DNA of 48,995 nt from Roseivivax lentus. GTDB lineage: Bacteria; Pseudomonadota; Alphaproteobacteria; Rhodobacterales; Rhodobacteraceae. Each line of letters opens with the position of its first letter. Positions within the stretch are counted from its first letter, which is position 1. A program made the translations under genes and the position numbers. Below the pieces are notes generated by a model, which was given only the letters and a program-made list of their open reading frames with translations, was not told where the DNA came from and searched no databases. The stretch is taken from contig NZ_FTOQ01000022.1 of assembly GCF_900156805.1 (NCBI RefSeq), positions 1-48,995 on the forward strand, given 5' to 3'. Of the stretch, positions 19,526-27,270 are shown piece after piece.

Positions 19526-19933
19526 GCTGTCCACTTCCTCGCATCCGCAGGCGGCGTCGGGTGCGCTGTGGAAAGAGTGCTCGCACGGGCCGCGGCGCAA
19601 TACCACGTTCTATCCCGAAAGGCAGCGCGACCGCAGCGGTCACGGGGCCTCGAACCCAAGCTGTGCAGCGCTGTGCCTCAATCTCACCGAAACTGCGCTG
19701 CCTCTTCCCCGTGCTCCCTCGAACTCTCCCACGTACAGGCAAAAACTGAATAATCTGTGTCCTAGCTTATCCGCCCGGCCTGCGCCCTGTCCATAAACCT
19801 GGGTTAGAATCTCTCATGCTGAACATCGCAGCGGTGAAAATTGCCGCGATGCGGCGCGTTGCAGCAACACATTGCCCGTGCATGGGCTACCCATTTTGGA
19901 AACGTTAGCCTGCCATACACGCCAATTCCGGTC
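19526..19933. other. 408-bp gene-free interval with stacked inverted repeats
   Basis: No convincing gene lies between the sulfotransferase stop and the start of synthase A. The part nearest the sulfotransferase holds three small dyads in a row: 19824-19851 (CATCGC...GCGATG type), 19858-19868 (GTTGCAGCAAC) and 19874-19887 (GCCCGTGCATGGGC). The half nearest the synthase is less GC-rich and contains, on the minus strand, TGGACA followed after 18 bases by TAAGCT. This could be a sigma-70-like promoter, though it is a weak match. The simplest reading is that transcription of synthase A has its own control point, with possible termination or regulator binding upstream. Confidence 0.45.
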
Positions 19934-22417
19934 TCAGCGGAAGATCGAGAGCCCGTGCATCATCATCCCCATCACGAGACCGGACTGCGTATGGCCGCCT
20001 TCGGTAACGGAAAACAATGCGGGCTGCGCGAAGCTGCGCGCGCCGGGCAAGGCGGCTCCTTCCTGATCGACACGAAGCGCATGACCCCAGAGCGGCACAA
20101 CGCGAAGCTCCGGCTCTGTCCGGACCTCCAACGCAGTAAGGAACGGAAAGGAGCGCATGGACGATGCCTCCCAGACCGCGAGAGCCACATAGGCGACGAA
20201 GTTCCGGTCGCCGCGGTCGCGGGCGATGGTGATCGGGGAGGAAAACTCTGCCGTGGTCGCTTTGCTGGCAATCTCCGGCACCAAGCAATCGAGTGGGGAC
20301 AGCACAAGGTCGGGCACGATCTCGCCCTCCCGCATCGTGGCCTGCGCAAAGATCATCATCGCAAAGCGATGACATGCGAGAAGCGTGTCGGTGAGCTGGT
20401 CGATGGCCGGTGCCGCAGTAACTTTTGGGTCGTCGGGATGAAAGGCCACGCAACGCCATTGCCGGACCAGCCGGTCGCCCTCGTCCCGAGTGGCGGTGAA
20501 TTGATAGACCGCACCGTCCTCAGACGGGCCGATATCTTCCGGAAAGGAGTTGCAGAACACCACGAGCTTGCCGTCCTCGCGCAGCCGCGAGACTGGCGAG
20601 CCGCCCACCCTACCGTCGCCCACGGCCCCGATCACCTGGTGGGCGGGCATCGTGTCCAAGGTGATTCGTTCCGGCAGTTGCTCGATCCGGCTGTCCGCCG
20701 TGCCCGAAACCTGTAGGCGCAACAGACTGGTCGGCAAGGCGTCGGAGAATGACACATCGACGTGGGTGGCGAACTTGCCCTGAAAATAGGCGTGATCGCC
20801 ATGCAGCACGATCGACTGGCGCACCTTAAAAAAGCCCGGGATCCAGTCTCCGGCGTGATAAAGCCGGGTCGAGAGGTCCCGGATATCGAGCGTCGCACCG
20901 GTCAATGGGTCGAGTTTGCCGACATAGCCGTTGCGACTTCCGTAAACCAAGGCATTGTCGCGGCTGTAGCGCAGGCAGCGCGGAGTGCCGTGGTCGCGTG
21001 CGGCAGCGCCGAACACCGAAACGATGTCGCACGTCGGCCTGCGCCAGATCACCTTGCCGTCCAGATCGAGACACACAATCTCGACGCGATTTCCGGCGTA
21101 TATGCAGCGCCGCGTCCGACCATTCTCGAAGATCAGTCGCACCAGTAACAGCCCCCCGAGAAAGCGCCCCGGCAGGCCGTCCGACGGCATCGGCAATAGG
21201 TCCAGTTCGGATTGCCAGAGAACCTCGCCAGATTTCAGGTCGATCCCTTCGAGCGCAGGCTCCTGCGCGCTGTCGAACACCGCCACCGCGTAATCCGATG
21301 CTGTGAACGCCCCGAAATTGCCGCCGCCATAGCTTGGCTCGGGCTTATGTTGCACCGAATTGACCCGGCGCAGCGGCGGGAGCCCGACGCAGGAATTATC
21401 CAGAAGCGAGCCATGGGCCATCGGGAAGCCCTCGCCGTCGGGCTCGATTGCGGTCAGCTTGCCCCAGCTCCCGTCGAAGCCCTCAGGCAGCGCAGGCGCG
21501 GGCATCGGGTCGTCGGTATAGCCGAATCTCCGGGCGCGGTGGATGACTTCGGGCGTGAAGCCTTCCATGTCTCCCCGCCACGGTAGGCGCGCCGAGAGCG
21601 GAACCTTGGGTGGCGTGAAGGGACGTAGCTCGGGGCTTTCTAGAAAGCCCGGATCGTTCCCGAGTTCGGCATTATATGGCCCCGGCGTCGCGAAGGGCGA
21701 ACGTTCGGGATGTAGCATTGCCTCGATGGCAGCGTCAGAATCATCGATCTCCAGCCAAAGTGCGATTTTCCGCAAGACCCTCCGCGGGTCGGCCAGTAGG
21801 TCCTCGCCCCGGATAGTGCGATGGCTGTCGGGCGACAGTGATGCAAAGAAGCGGTCGATCCGGTCGTGGATATCCAGCCAGTGAAACTGCGGATCGAGCG
21901 TCGGCGGATTGGTGCACTGGTCCCACGCGCTGCCGCCCCAAGCGCGCAGACCAGCCAGATACCAGCCCGTCGCAACGATGGACTTGCCGTTGGAATAGGG
22001 GTGCCGCGCGATCCGCAGGTATTTCGCCCCGGTCGAGATCTGCGGCAGCCGCGCCAGAGAGGTGTCGGTCATAACGTGCAGCGGGCTCTTGTCGACGAGC
22101 CTGCGGGGATGGACCAGCCGCTCGGCATGATCGTAAAGCTGCCCGGTGGTCATATGGCCCCGCGCCTGCAGCCAGCGGTCGACATCGTCGACGGCTGCGG
22201 CCGTCTGCACCCCGTGATGCAGGTAGGCGAGCATCCGCAGAACCCCTGCCCGGAACGCCGTCATTCCCGGCAAGGTGTTGTACCACCGGCCTACCGTGTC
22301 GGAGGTCGCGAGGTTGGTTTCAGGCAGGCCGAATAACTCGGGATGCTGTCCGATCATCGACCCGATCACAGAGGTGAATGAGCGCCCTGGACCCAGAATG
22401 AAAATTGGCTCGCGCAT
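19934..22417 (-). CDS. Sulfotransferase fused to a PQQ-like beta-propeller
   Basis: The 827-residue protein opens with a sulfotransferase domain (about 1-280). ILGPGRSFTS matches the 5'-phosphosulfate-binding loop for PAPS, and RHPYSNGKS near residue 137 resembles the 3'-phosphate-binding segment. It would move sulfate from PAPS to a hydroxyl or amine. From about residue 300 the protein turns into beta-propeller sequence, with repeats of the type LDLDGKVIW, IDLKSGEVLW and KLDPLTGATL, like PQQ-binding-repeat proteins. Quinoprotein catalysis is not implied, and no signal peptide is present. The ATG at 22417 is chosen because it starts directly before the fold (MREPIFILG); the extension to 22468 is unlikely. 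A palindrome lies just upstream. It leads the synthase block and may sulfate the product; that is inference. Confidence 0.85.
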   Translation of the reverse strand: MREPIFILGPGRSFTSVIGSMIGQHPELFGLPETNLATSDTVGRWYNTLPGMTAFRAGVLRMLAYLHHGVQTAAAVDDVDRWLQARGHMTTGQLYDHAERLVHPRRLVDKSPLHVMTDTSLARLPQISTGAKYLRIARHPYSNGKSIVATGWYLAGLRAWGGSAWDQCTNPPTLDPQFHWLDIHDRIDRFFASLSPDSHRTIRGEDLLADPRRVLRKIALWLEIDDSDAAIEAMLHPERSPFATPGPYNAELGNDPGFLESPELRPFTPPKVPLSARLPWRGDMEGFTPEVIHRARRFGYTDDPMPAPALPEGFDGSWGKLTAIEPDGEGFPMAHGSLLDNSCVGLPPLRRVNSVQHKPEPSYGGGNFGAFTASDYAVAVFDSAQEPALEGIDLKSGEVLWQSELDLLPMPSDGLPGRFLGGLLLVRLIFENGRTRRCIYAGNRVEIVCLDLDGKVIWRRPTCDIVSVFGAAARDHGTPRCLRYSRDNALVYGSRNGYVGKLDPLTGATLDIRDLSTRLYHAGDWIPGFFKVRQSIVLHGDHAYFQGKFATHVDVSFSDALPTSLLRLQVSGTADSRIEQLPERITLDTMPAHQVIGAVGDGRVGGSPVSRLREDGKLVVFCNSFPEDIGPSEDGAVYQFTATRDEGDRLVRQWRCVAFHPDDPKVTAAPAIDQLTDTLLACHRFAMMIFAQATMREGEIVPDLVLSPLDCLVPEIASKATTAEFSSPITIARDRGDRNFVAYVALAVWEASSMRSFPFLTALEVRTEPELRVVPLWGHALRVDQEGAALPGARSFAQPALFSVTEGGHTQSGLVMGMMMHGLSIFR

Positions 22418-22460
22418 CGTATCCGCCTGAAATATCTTAATAAAAAAACTGACCAACGGA

Positions 22461-22482
22461 GAGGTCACGAATTTGTCACCTC
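22461..22482. promoter_or_regulatory. 22-bp imperfect palindrome upstream of the sulfotransferase
   Basis: The arms GAGGT-n-AC-n-AA and TT-n-GT-n-ACCTC pair at 18 of 22 positions around a central AATT. The site ends 44 bases before the sulfotransferase ATG on the minus strand, next to an A/T-rich stretch containing TTATTAAGATAT, a possible -10 region. The symmetry is that of a dimeric repressor or activator site. No candidate regulator gene adjoins it in this window. Confidence 0.5.
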
Positions 22483-22515
22483 AGCTCCTCTGCACCGCCA
22501 ACCAGTGTCGACGCC

Positions 22516-23454
22516 TCACCTGTACTTTTCGAAAAAGCGGATCATATGCTGACCGCCATTCAAATCGGATCGGGCCGGGCCGAGACCGCGGCGTTCTCCG
22601 AAGCCGCTCGCTTCCGATCCGGGCCAATAATGGCCTTGGCCGGGATAGATGCAGAAGAGCGTTTGACTGCCATTTCGGCACCCGCTGTATTCGGTACATT
22701 GCGCCCGGGAAATGAAGTTGCTTGGCTGGCTTCGCGCACAGCCGTTCATCTGGGACCACCACTGGATATTGTTCAGCACCGAAACCCGCGTGCCCGCCGA
22801 TGCAATCGAGCTTTCTCCGCCCTCGAGGGGAGCGACGGCATCGAGTTCCCCGTGCAAGTGCAAAAGCGGCACCGAGCGCGCCGGGCTGCAAGTGCTCGTC
22901 GAGAGCCTCGGTGCCCCGGCATAGACCGAGAAGGCAGCCAGTCGCTCGGGCACGTCGCAGGCCAGCCGGTAGGCCATCAGTGCACCGTTCGAATAGCCTG
23001 CGACGAACATCTTGCTCTGCGTCGGGACCATCGTTCCGATCTGGTCGGCCAATCGCGTGAGGAAGCCCACATCGTCGATATTGCGCGCTTGTGCCCGACC
23101 ACAGCATTCGCGCGCATTCCAGCTGCGGCGAAACCCGTCGGGATAGACGAAGACGAAGTTTTCGGAGCCGGGCTGCAGATGGAGTCGGCTGATCCGGGCC
23201 ATATCCTCGCCGGTGGCGAAACCGGGATGCAGGACCATCACCACCGGCCAGCGATCCCTCGCGGACGGCACGTCAGGCAGATAAACAGTCGCGGTGCGGT
23301 TCATCGATCCGATGCGCATGCTGACTTCGGTCTTCTGCCAGGCGGAGGCGGTCGTCCCCGCAGTCAGCAGGCTCAGGGCGAGAAGCATCGGGGTCGCCCG
23401 GTTCAGGGAGGTGGCGAAGGACCGGGTTGCGGCGGCTATCAACTGTCGAAACAT
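22516..23454 (-). CDS. Secreted PHB-depolymerase / feruloyl-esterase-like hydrolase
   Basis: The 312-residue protein resembles the LpqC / poly(3-hydroxybutyrate) depolymerase-like esterases. After a signal peptide of about 35 residues ending near TTASA, it has VMVLHPGFATG (oxyanion region) and the nucleophile elbow GYSNGALMAYR near residue 145. The late IYPGQGHYWPGS carries the probable catalytic His, near 285. Such enzymes hydrolyse polyesters or aromatic esters outside the cytoplasm. The ATG at 23454 has AAAAGGGA six bases upstream and gives a good signal peptide, so I prefer it over 23490. It lies 98 bases upstream of the sulfotransferase on the same strand and could be part of the same transcript, but the palindrome between them argues for a separate promoter. 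Confidence 0.85.
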   Translation of the reverse strand: MFRQLIAAATRSFATSLNRATPMLLALSLLTAGTTASAWQKTEVSMRIGSMNRTATVYLPDVPSARDRWPVVMVLHPGFATGEDMARISRLHLQPGSENFVFVYPDGFRRSWNARECCGRAQARNIDDVGFLTRLADQIGTMVPTQSKMFVAGYSNGALMAYRLACDVPERLAAFSVYAGAPRLSTSTCSPARSVPLLHLHGELDAVAPLEGGESSIASAGTRVSVLNNIQWWSQMNGCARSQPSNFISRAQCTEYSGCRNGSQTLFCIYPGQGHYWPGSEASGFGERRGLGPARSDLNGGQHMIRFFEKYR

Positions 23455-23640
23455 GCGTATTCCCTTTTCGAGCCGTATGGGGCGGAGCACGTCCGCCGCG
23501 CTTATTCAGACACAAACGGAAGCGCCTACGCGCATCAAGGTCTAATAGTTAACTCGGCGAATACCGAGCGCCGAAATCACGTTTCGACGAACGCAAATGG
23601 TTCGATGTCGCGCAAATCTCACCGGCGGCAGCGCACAAAC

Positions 23641-24459
23641 TCAATTGTCGAGCGTGCCGTCGATGATCTGATCCTCGAAGTCGCTCGGCCGTCCGCGAGC
23701 ACCAAAGCGGGGAGCTTGGGCCGAGCCGCCGGGAGCGACATCCTGACCAGCTGCCGGTTCGCCTGGGCTCGCTGCCGGGCCCTCGTTGCCCATCGCCATC
23801 CGCTGTCCGGCCATCAAACCCATGAGAAACGCGCGCCGCATCAATGGGTCGGCGCCAGGCGCGGCTTGACCCGCACCTGCCAGCGCCATGCCGCGTTGCC
23901 CAGCCGCGCCCATCGCGCCGCCCTGACCGCCAAACGCGCCGCCGCCAAACTGACCGCCGGCACCGGGACCACGACCCGCTCCCTGCTGGCCGCCGAAACG
24001 CCCCGCGCCCATCGAACTGCCTTGGCCGCCGAACGCGCCGCCATCGAACTGACCGCCGGCGCCGGGGCCGCGACCGGCTCCCTGCTGGCTGCCGAAACGC
24101 CCCGCGCCCGTCGCGCCGCCTTGGCCGCCAAACGCACCGCCGCCGAACTGACCGCCGGCGCCGGGACCACGACCCGCTCCCTGCTGGCCGCCGAAACGCC
24201 CCGCACCCATCGCGCCACCTTGGCCGCCGACCGCGCCGCCGCCGAACTGACCGCCGGCGCCGGGACCGCGACCGGCTCCCTGCTGACCGCCGAAGCGCCC
24301 CGCGCCTATCGCGCCGCCTTGGCCGCCAACGCGCCCGCCGCTGTCCGCGGAACGATTGTCGAAGCCGACAAAGCCGGCACCCGCATTGCCCTGTCGCAAG
24401 GCCTCTCGGTCGAAGTTCCGGTCTCCGGCTTTCGTCTGAGTGGGATTTTCGTCGGCCAT
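23641..24459 (-). CDS. Glycine-rich low-complexity protein with four 33-residue repeats
   Basis: The 272-residue protein begins MADENPTQTKAGDRN and has no signal peptide or membrane segment. Residues about 48-180 are four tandem copies of a 33-residue unit rich in Gly, Gln, Ala and spaced Arg/Phe (GAGRFGGQQGAGRGPG, then AGGQFGGGAFGGQGG). The composition is like disordered RGG/FG-type sequences. The C-terminus (about 185-272) is less repetitive, with a short Met/Leu-rich helix LMRRAFLMGLMAGQRM and an acidic end. The start at 24459 follows GGAG at six bases; the longer frame adds non-coding-like sequence. I recognise no family. The repeats also keep the opposite strand open, which produces a long spurious frame. 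Confidence 0.65.
   Translation of the reverse strand: MADENPTQTKAGDRNFDREALRQGNAGAGFVGFDNRSADSGGRVGGQGGAIGAGRFGGQQGAGRGPGAGGQFGGGAVGGQGGAMGAGRFGGQQGAGRGPGAGGQFGGGAFGGQGGATGAGRFGSQQGAGRGPGAGGQFDGGAFGGQGSSMGAGRFGGQQGAGRGPGAGGQFGGGAFGGQGGAMGAAGQRGMALAGAGQAAPGADPLMRRAFLMGLMAGQRMAMGNEGPAASPGEPAAGQDVAPGGSAQAPRFGARGRPSDFEDQIIDGTLDN
23923..24318 (-). repeat. Four tandem 99-bp in-frame repeats
   Basis: Units begin at 23923, 24022, 24121 and 24220, and a fifth partial copy starts at 24319, so the period is exactly 99 bp. The units are highly similar, with scattered substitutions. Because 99 is divisible by three, unit gain or loss by slippage or recombination would change protein length without a frameshift. 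They lie inside the glycine-rich protein gene. Confidence 0.93.
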
Positions 24460-24518
24460 GTCCTGCTCCGCTGCGTGTAATAACGGCCCAGTCCTAACAA
24501 TTCTATGGCGCAATGAGC

Positions 24519-24533
24519 ATGCTAAATTTGCAT
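24519..24533. promoter_or_regulatory. Palindrome between divergent genes
   Basis: ATGCTAAATTTGCAT is a 15-bp near-perfect dyad in the 212-bp region between the minus-strand glycine-rich gene and the plus-strand SDR gene. Its position fits a shared operator. No regulator is identified and chance cannot be excluded. Confidence 0.3.
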
Positions 24534-24671
24534 ACCGCACTTCTTTTCGCCGCCGCACGCGCGCGGAACGCGCCTCCGGCTCGGAGCAGGGCCCCTTGAT
24601 CATCCCTGCGTTCCATATGAGAAACCATTTCTCAGCGATCAAACGCGCATTCCAGGCAGGAAGTCGAATAC

Positions 24672-25460
24672 ATGAAGCCTTTTCTCACGGGCCGTGTCGT
24701 TCTGGTTACCGGCGCCAGCAAGGGCCTCGGTGCAGGCACAGCGCGGGTCATGGCGCGGGCCGGAGCCCATGTGGTGGCCACCGCGCGCGATGGCGACGCC
24801 CTCAATGCGGTCGTCGCGGACATCCGCAGCGAAGGGGCGCAGGCGGTCGCGATCCCCGCGGATCTTTCCGAAGATGCCTCGGTGGCGGCTCTGGTCGCGG
24901 CCACTACGCAAGCGGGGGGCAGGATCGACGCGTTGGTGAATATCGCTGGTCTAGCCGACGGGATCGGCACAAAGCTGTGGAATATACCGGTCGATACCGT
25001 GGAAAGGCTGAACGCCACCAACATCACGGGCGTATTTAATGTTCTGCGGCACGTGGTGCCGGTCATGCAGACGCAGCATGGCGGACGCTTGCTGTTCCTG
25101 TCCTCGCCAGCGACCTTCAACCCGCAACCGGAAACCGGAGCCTATGCCGCGACAAAGGCTGCTGTGAACCAGATCGTGCAAACGCTGGCGCTGGAATTGA
25201 ATGGCAGCGGAGTGACAGTCAACGCGTTCAATCCGGGGCCTGTCGACACGCCACTTTACGGCCAGATTTCCAGCGTGCTGAGCCGCGGCGGCATGAGCCC
25301 GGCGGGACGCCCGCCGGAACTCGCCGCGCAATTGCTGTTGTGGCTCTGCGCGCCCGAAACCGCCACGTTGAACGGCGAGTTCGTCCAGTGGGACAATCCC
25401 AACACCCTCGCGGCGATGGACGATTTCCAGCGCAGCTACCATGTCAGCCCGCGCGGCTGA
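24672..25460 (+). CDS. SDR-family oxidoreductase (FabG-like)
   Basis: The 262-residue classical short-chain dehydrogenase has the cofactor motif TGASKGLGAGTAR near residue 14, the NIAG segment near 90, and the catalytic pair YAATK near 158. It would reduce or oxidise a carbonyl/hydroxyl with NAD(P)(H); the substrate is unknown. The length is typical for FabG-like enzymes. GGCAGGAAG supplies the ribosome-binding site. It is divergent from the glycine-rich gene and convergent with the double-SDR gene, whose stop is only 9 bases away. It stands alone as a transcript. Confidence 0.9.
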   Translation: MKPFLTGRVVLVTGASKGLGAGTARVMARAGAHVVATARDGDALNAVVADIRSEGAQAVAIPADLSEDASVAALVAATTQAGGRIDALVNIAGLADGIGTKLWNIPVDTVERLNATNITGVFNVLRHVVPVMQTQHGGRLLFLSSPATFNPQPETGAYAATKAAVNQIVQTLALELNGSGVTVNAFNPGPVDTPLYGQISSVLSRGGMSPAGRPPELAAQLLLWLCAPETATLNGEFVQWDNPNTLAAMDDFQRSYHVSPRG

Positions 25461-25469
25461 CCGGGCGGC

Positions 25470-27233
25470 CTAGGCCATTTCCACCAGCGCCTCGCTCACC
25501 GACCAAAGATACGCCCCGGCCTCGCGGTTGGCAGTAGCGGGGGCGATATCGCTCAGTGAATCTTGGTCGACATAGATCCCCGTCAGTCCGCTCAGTTTCG
25601 GATCGATCAGCATGCTGGCCACGTAGGTCCCGGCCTTTTCGGGCGAGATCATGCGGTTGCGAGCCCGGTTCATCGCCGCGAGCTCAGGGCGGTCCTTGGC
25701 ACCCTCGCGGTTCAGGATCTCGGTGCGAACCATGCCGGGGCTGATCGTCGCGACGCGCGGACCCTCGGGGCCCAGGCGATCCGCCAAAGCATTGGAGAAC
25801 ATCATGTTGGCGAATTTCGCCCGGGCATAGGCTTCGAGTGGCTGATAATTCCGGCTCGAGAAGAGATCCGAGAAATCCAGCCCGGATCGGCGGTGGATTT
25901 CCGAACTGAGATTGACGATATGCCCCTCCGCAGGGATCGCATCGACAAGCAGTTTCGTTAGCAGGAAGGGGGCTAGGTAGTTAACCACGAAAGTGGCCTC
26001 GTAGCCGTCGGCGGTGGTCTTTCGCGCGGCAAAGACGGCACCCGCATTGTTGATCAGGGCGTCCACCCGGGCATGGCGCGCCAGGATCGTATCAGCCAAT
26101 TTGCGCACCTCTGACATCGCCGACAGATCGGCGGCGATGAACTCGCCCGGCATGCAGCTTGGCCGTTCCTCCAATTCCGAAAGCAATTCGGCCCCCGCCG
26201 TGGCATTCCGGCCCACTGCCACCACATGGGCCCCGCAGCGCGACAGTATCACCGCCAGTTCCCGCCCGATGCCGGAGGTCGCGCCGGTCACCACACAGAC
26301 CTTGCCGGCAAGCGGACGCGAGCGGCTCTCGAGCGCGGCGATCACCGCGGGTACTTTCGGGGTGTTGTCGGGCACCAGCCCGTCGGCGCGCAGGCCGAAA
26401 ACGATCTCTTGCGCGCATTCAGCGAGCCCTATCCAGGCCGATCGCCGCGGTCGAAAATCCAGAAGACGGCTGGCCTTGTCAGTGGCCAGAACTGGCTGCT
26501 CGAGCGGGTATTCCGGGCGCACACGGTCGTCGGTCGGGTCCTCTTCTGACAAGAGACGGCCGAGCCGTTGGAGCTCGTATGCAAGAACATCGGGGCCAAT
26601 CCCCATCGGGTCCGCGATGTTGAAGACATGACCGCCCGCGGCGGGCACGCGAGCAGCGGCGATCAAAGCGCTCGACAAATCGTCGGGATGAAGCCGCTGC
26701 AGCGGCAGCGGTGCAGCGGCGGCAGTGCCTTCGAACATGATCGCGCGCAAAGGGGCCAGTGCCGCCGGATCGGTCCGGTCGTAGAGGTCCGGCACCCGCA
26801 GGATCACCCGTTCGGTCGCGGTCGTCGCACCCGCCTGGAAAGCCTGCTCGGCCCCGAGCGCGATGCGCGCGGCTTCAGGCACGCCGTCCTCGTCTCGATA
26901 CAGCGGTGCGGTTTCACGCACAGGACCGCGGCTGCCCGCCGCGTCGGCATAGACCTCTGCGCTCGACAACAGCACGGCCCGAGAGACGCCCGCGGCTTCG
27001 GCGGCGGCCAGCCGTTGACGGATCCGGTCCTCCCGCGCAGCACGGGGCAGATCGGCGTGGAGTTCCAGAACGAAAAGCACATCGGCATCGCGCAACCGGG
27101 CCTTGAGCGCGGCGGCGTCGCCCACCTCCGCGACGCCCGTATCCAGCGCCTCCACTTCCCAGCGCATTTGGGCCAGGGCGTCGGCCAGCCGGGCCCCGAT
27201 CCCGCATCCCGCATTCGTTATTATGCCCTTCAT
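25470..27233 (-). CDS. Double-SDR fusion: epimerase-like plus classical SDR
   Basis: The 587-residue protein joins two Rossmann-fold enzymes. Residues about 1-290 are epimerase-like in layout (VLLSSAEVYADA, LHPDDLSSAL, HVFNIADPMG), but the glycine motif is degenerate: ITNAGCGIG replaces TGxxGxxG. Residues about 305-587 are a classical SDR of the retinol-dehydrogenase type, with VVTGATSGIGREL, NNAGAVFA and the active pair YARAK. The C-terminal half looks active; the N-terminal half may bind a different ligand or be regulatory. GGAGGGATGCAATG gives a strong ribosome-binding site and fixes the start. Thirty-seven bases separate it from the epimerase gene upstream on the same strand, with which it is probably cotranscribed. 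Substrates are unknown. Confidence 0.85.
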   Translation of the reverse strand: MKGIITNAGCGIGARLADALAQMRWEVEALDTGVAEVGDAAALKARLRDADVLFVLELHADLPRAAREDRIRQRLAAAEAAGVSRAVLLSSAEVYADAAGSRGPVRETAPLYRDEDGVPEAARIALGAEQAFQAGATTATERVILRVPDLYDRTDPAALAPLRAIMFEGTAAAAPLPLQRLHPDDLSSALIAAARVPAAGGHVFNIADPMGIGPDVLAYELQRLGRLLSEEDPTDDRVRPEYPLEQPVLATDKASRLLDFRPRRSAWIGLAECAQEIVFGLRADGLVPDNTPKVPAVIAALESRSRPLAGKVCVVTGATSGIGRELAVILSRCGAHVVAVGRNATAGAELLSELEERPSCMPGEFIAADLSAMSEVRKLADTILARHARVDALINNAGAVFAARKTTADGYEATFVVNYLAPFLLTKLLVDAIPAEGHIVNLSSEIHRRSGLDFSDLFSSRNYQPLEAYARAKFANMMFSNALADRLGPEGPRVATISPGMVRTEILNREGAKDRPELAAMNRARNRMISPEKAGTYVASMLIDPKLSGLTGIYVDQDSLSDIAPATANREAGAYLWSVSEALVEMA

Positions 27234-27270
27234 TGCATCCCTCCGAGTGTCGCGTGCAGGCTCGCTGTGT

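Noticed and set aside
19934-21400. Idea that the sulfotransferase propeller is a PQQ-dependent dehydrogenase served by the pqq operon
   Set aside because: There is no signal peptide, no haem motif and no visible quinoprotein catalytic residues. Only the repeat type is similar, and the operons are far apart.
23923-24318. Regular repeats considered as a CRISPR array
   Set aside because: The 99-bp units are similar over their full length, with no unique spacers, and they code in frame for a glycine-rich protein. No cas genes are present.
22546-24480. 644-residue plus-strand frame spanning the esterase and repeat gene
   Set aside because: The minus-strand frames have a signal peptide, a catalytic motif and good ribosome-binding sites. 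The plus frame is kept open by the 99-bp repeats and GC bias.
25467-25476. Perfect palindrome GGCCTAGGCC between convergent SDR genes
   Set aside because: It is only 10 bp, with no T-tract, in very GC-rich sequence; chance is a sufficient explanation.
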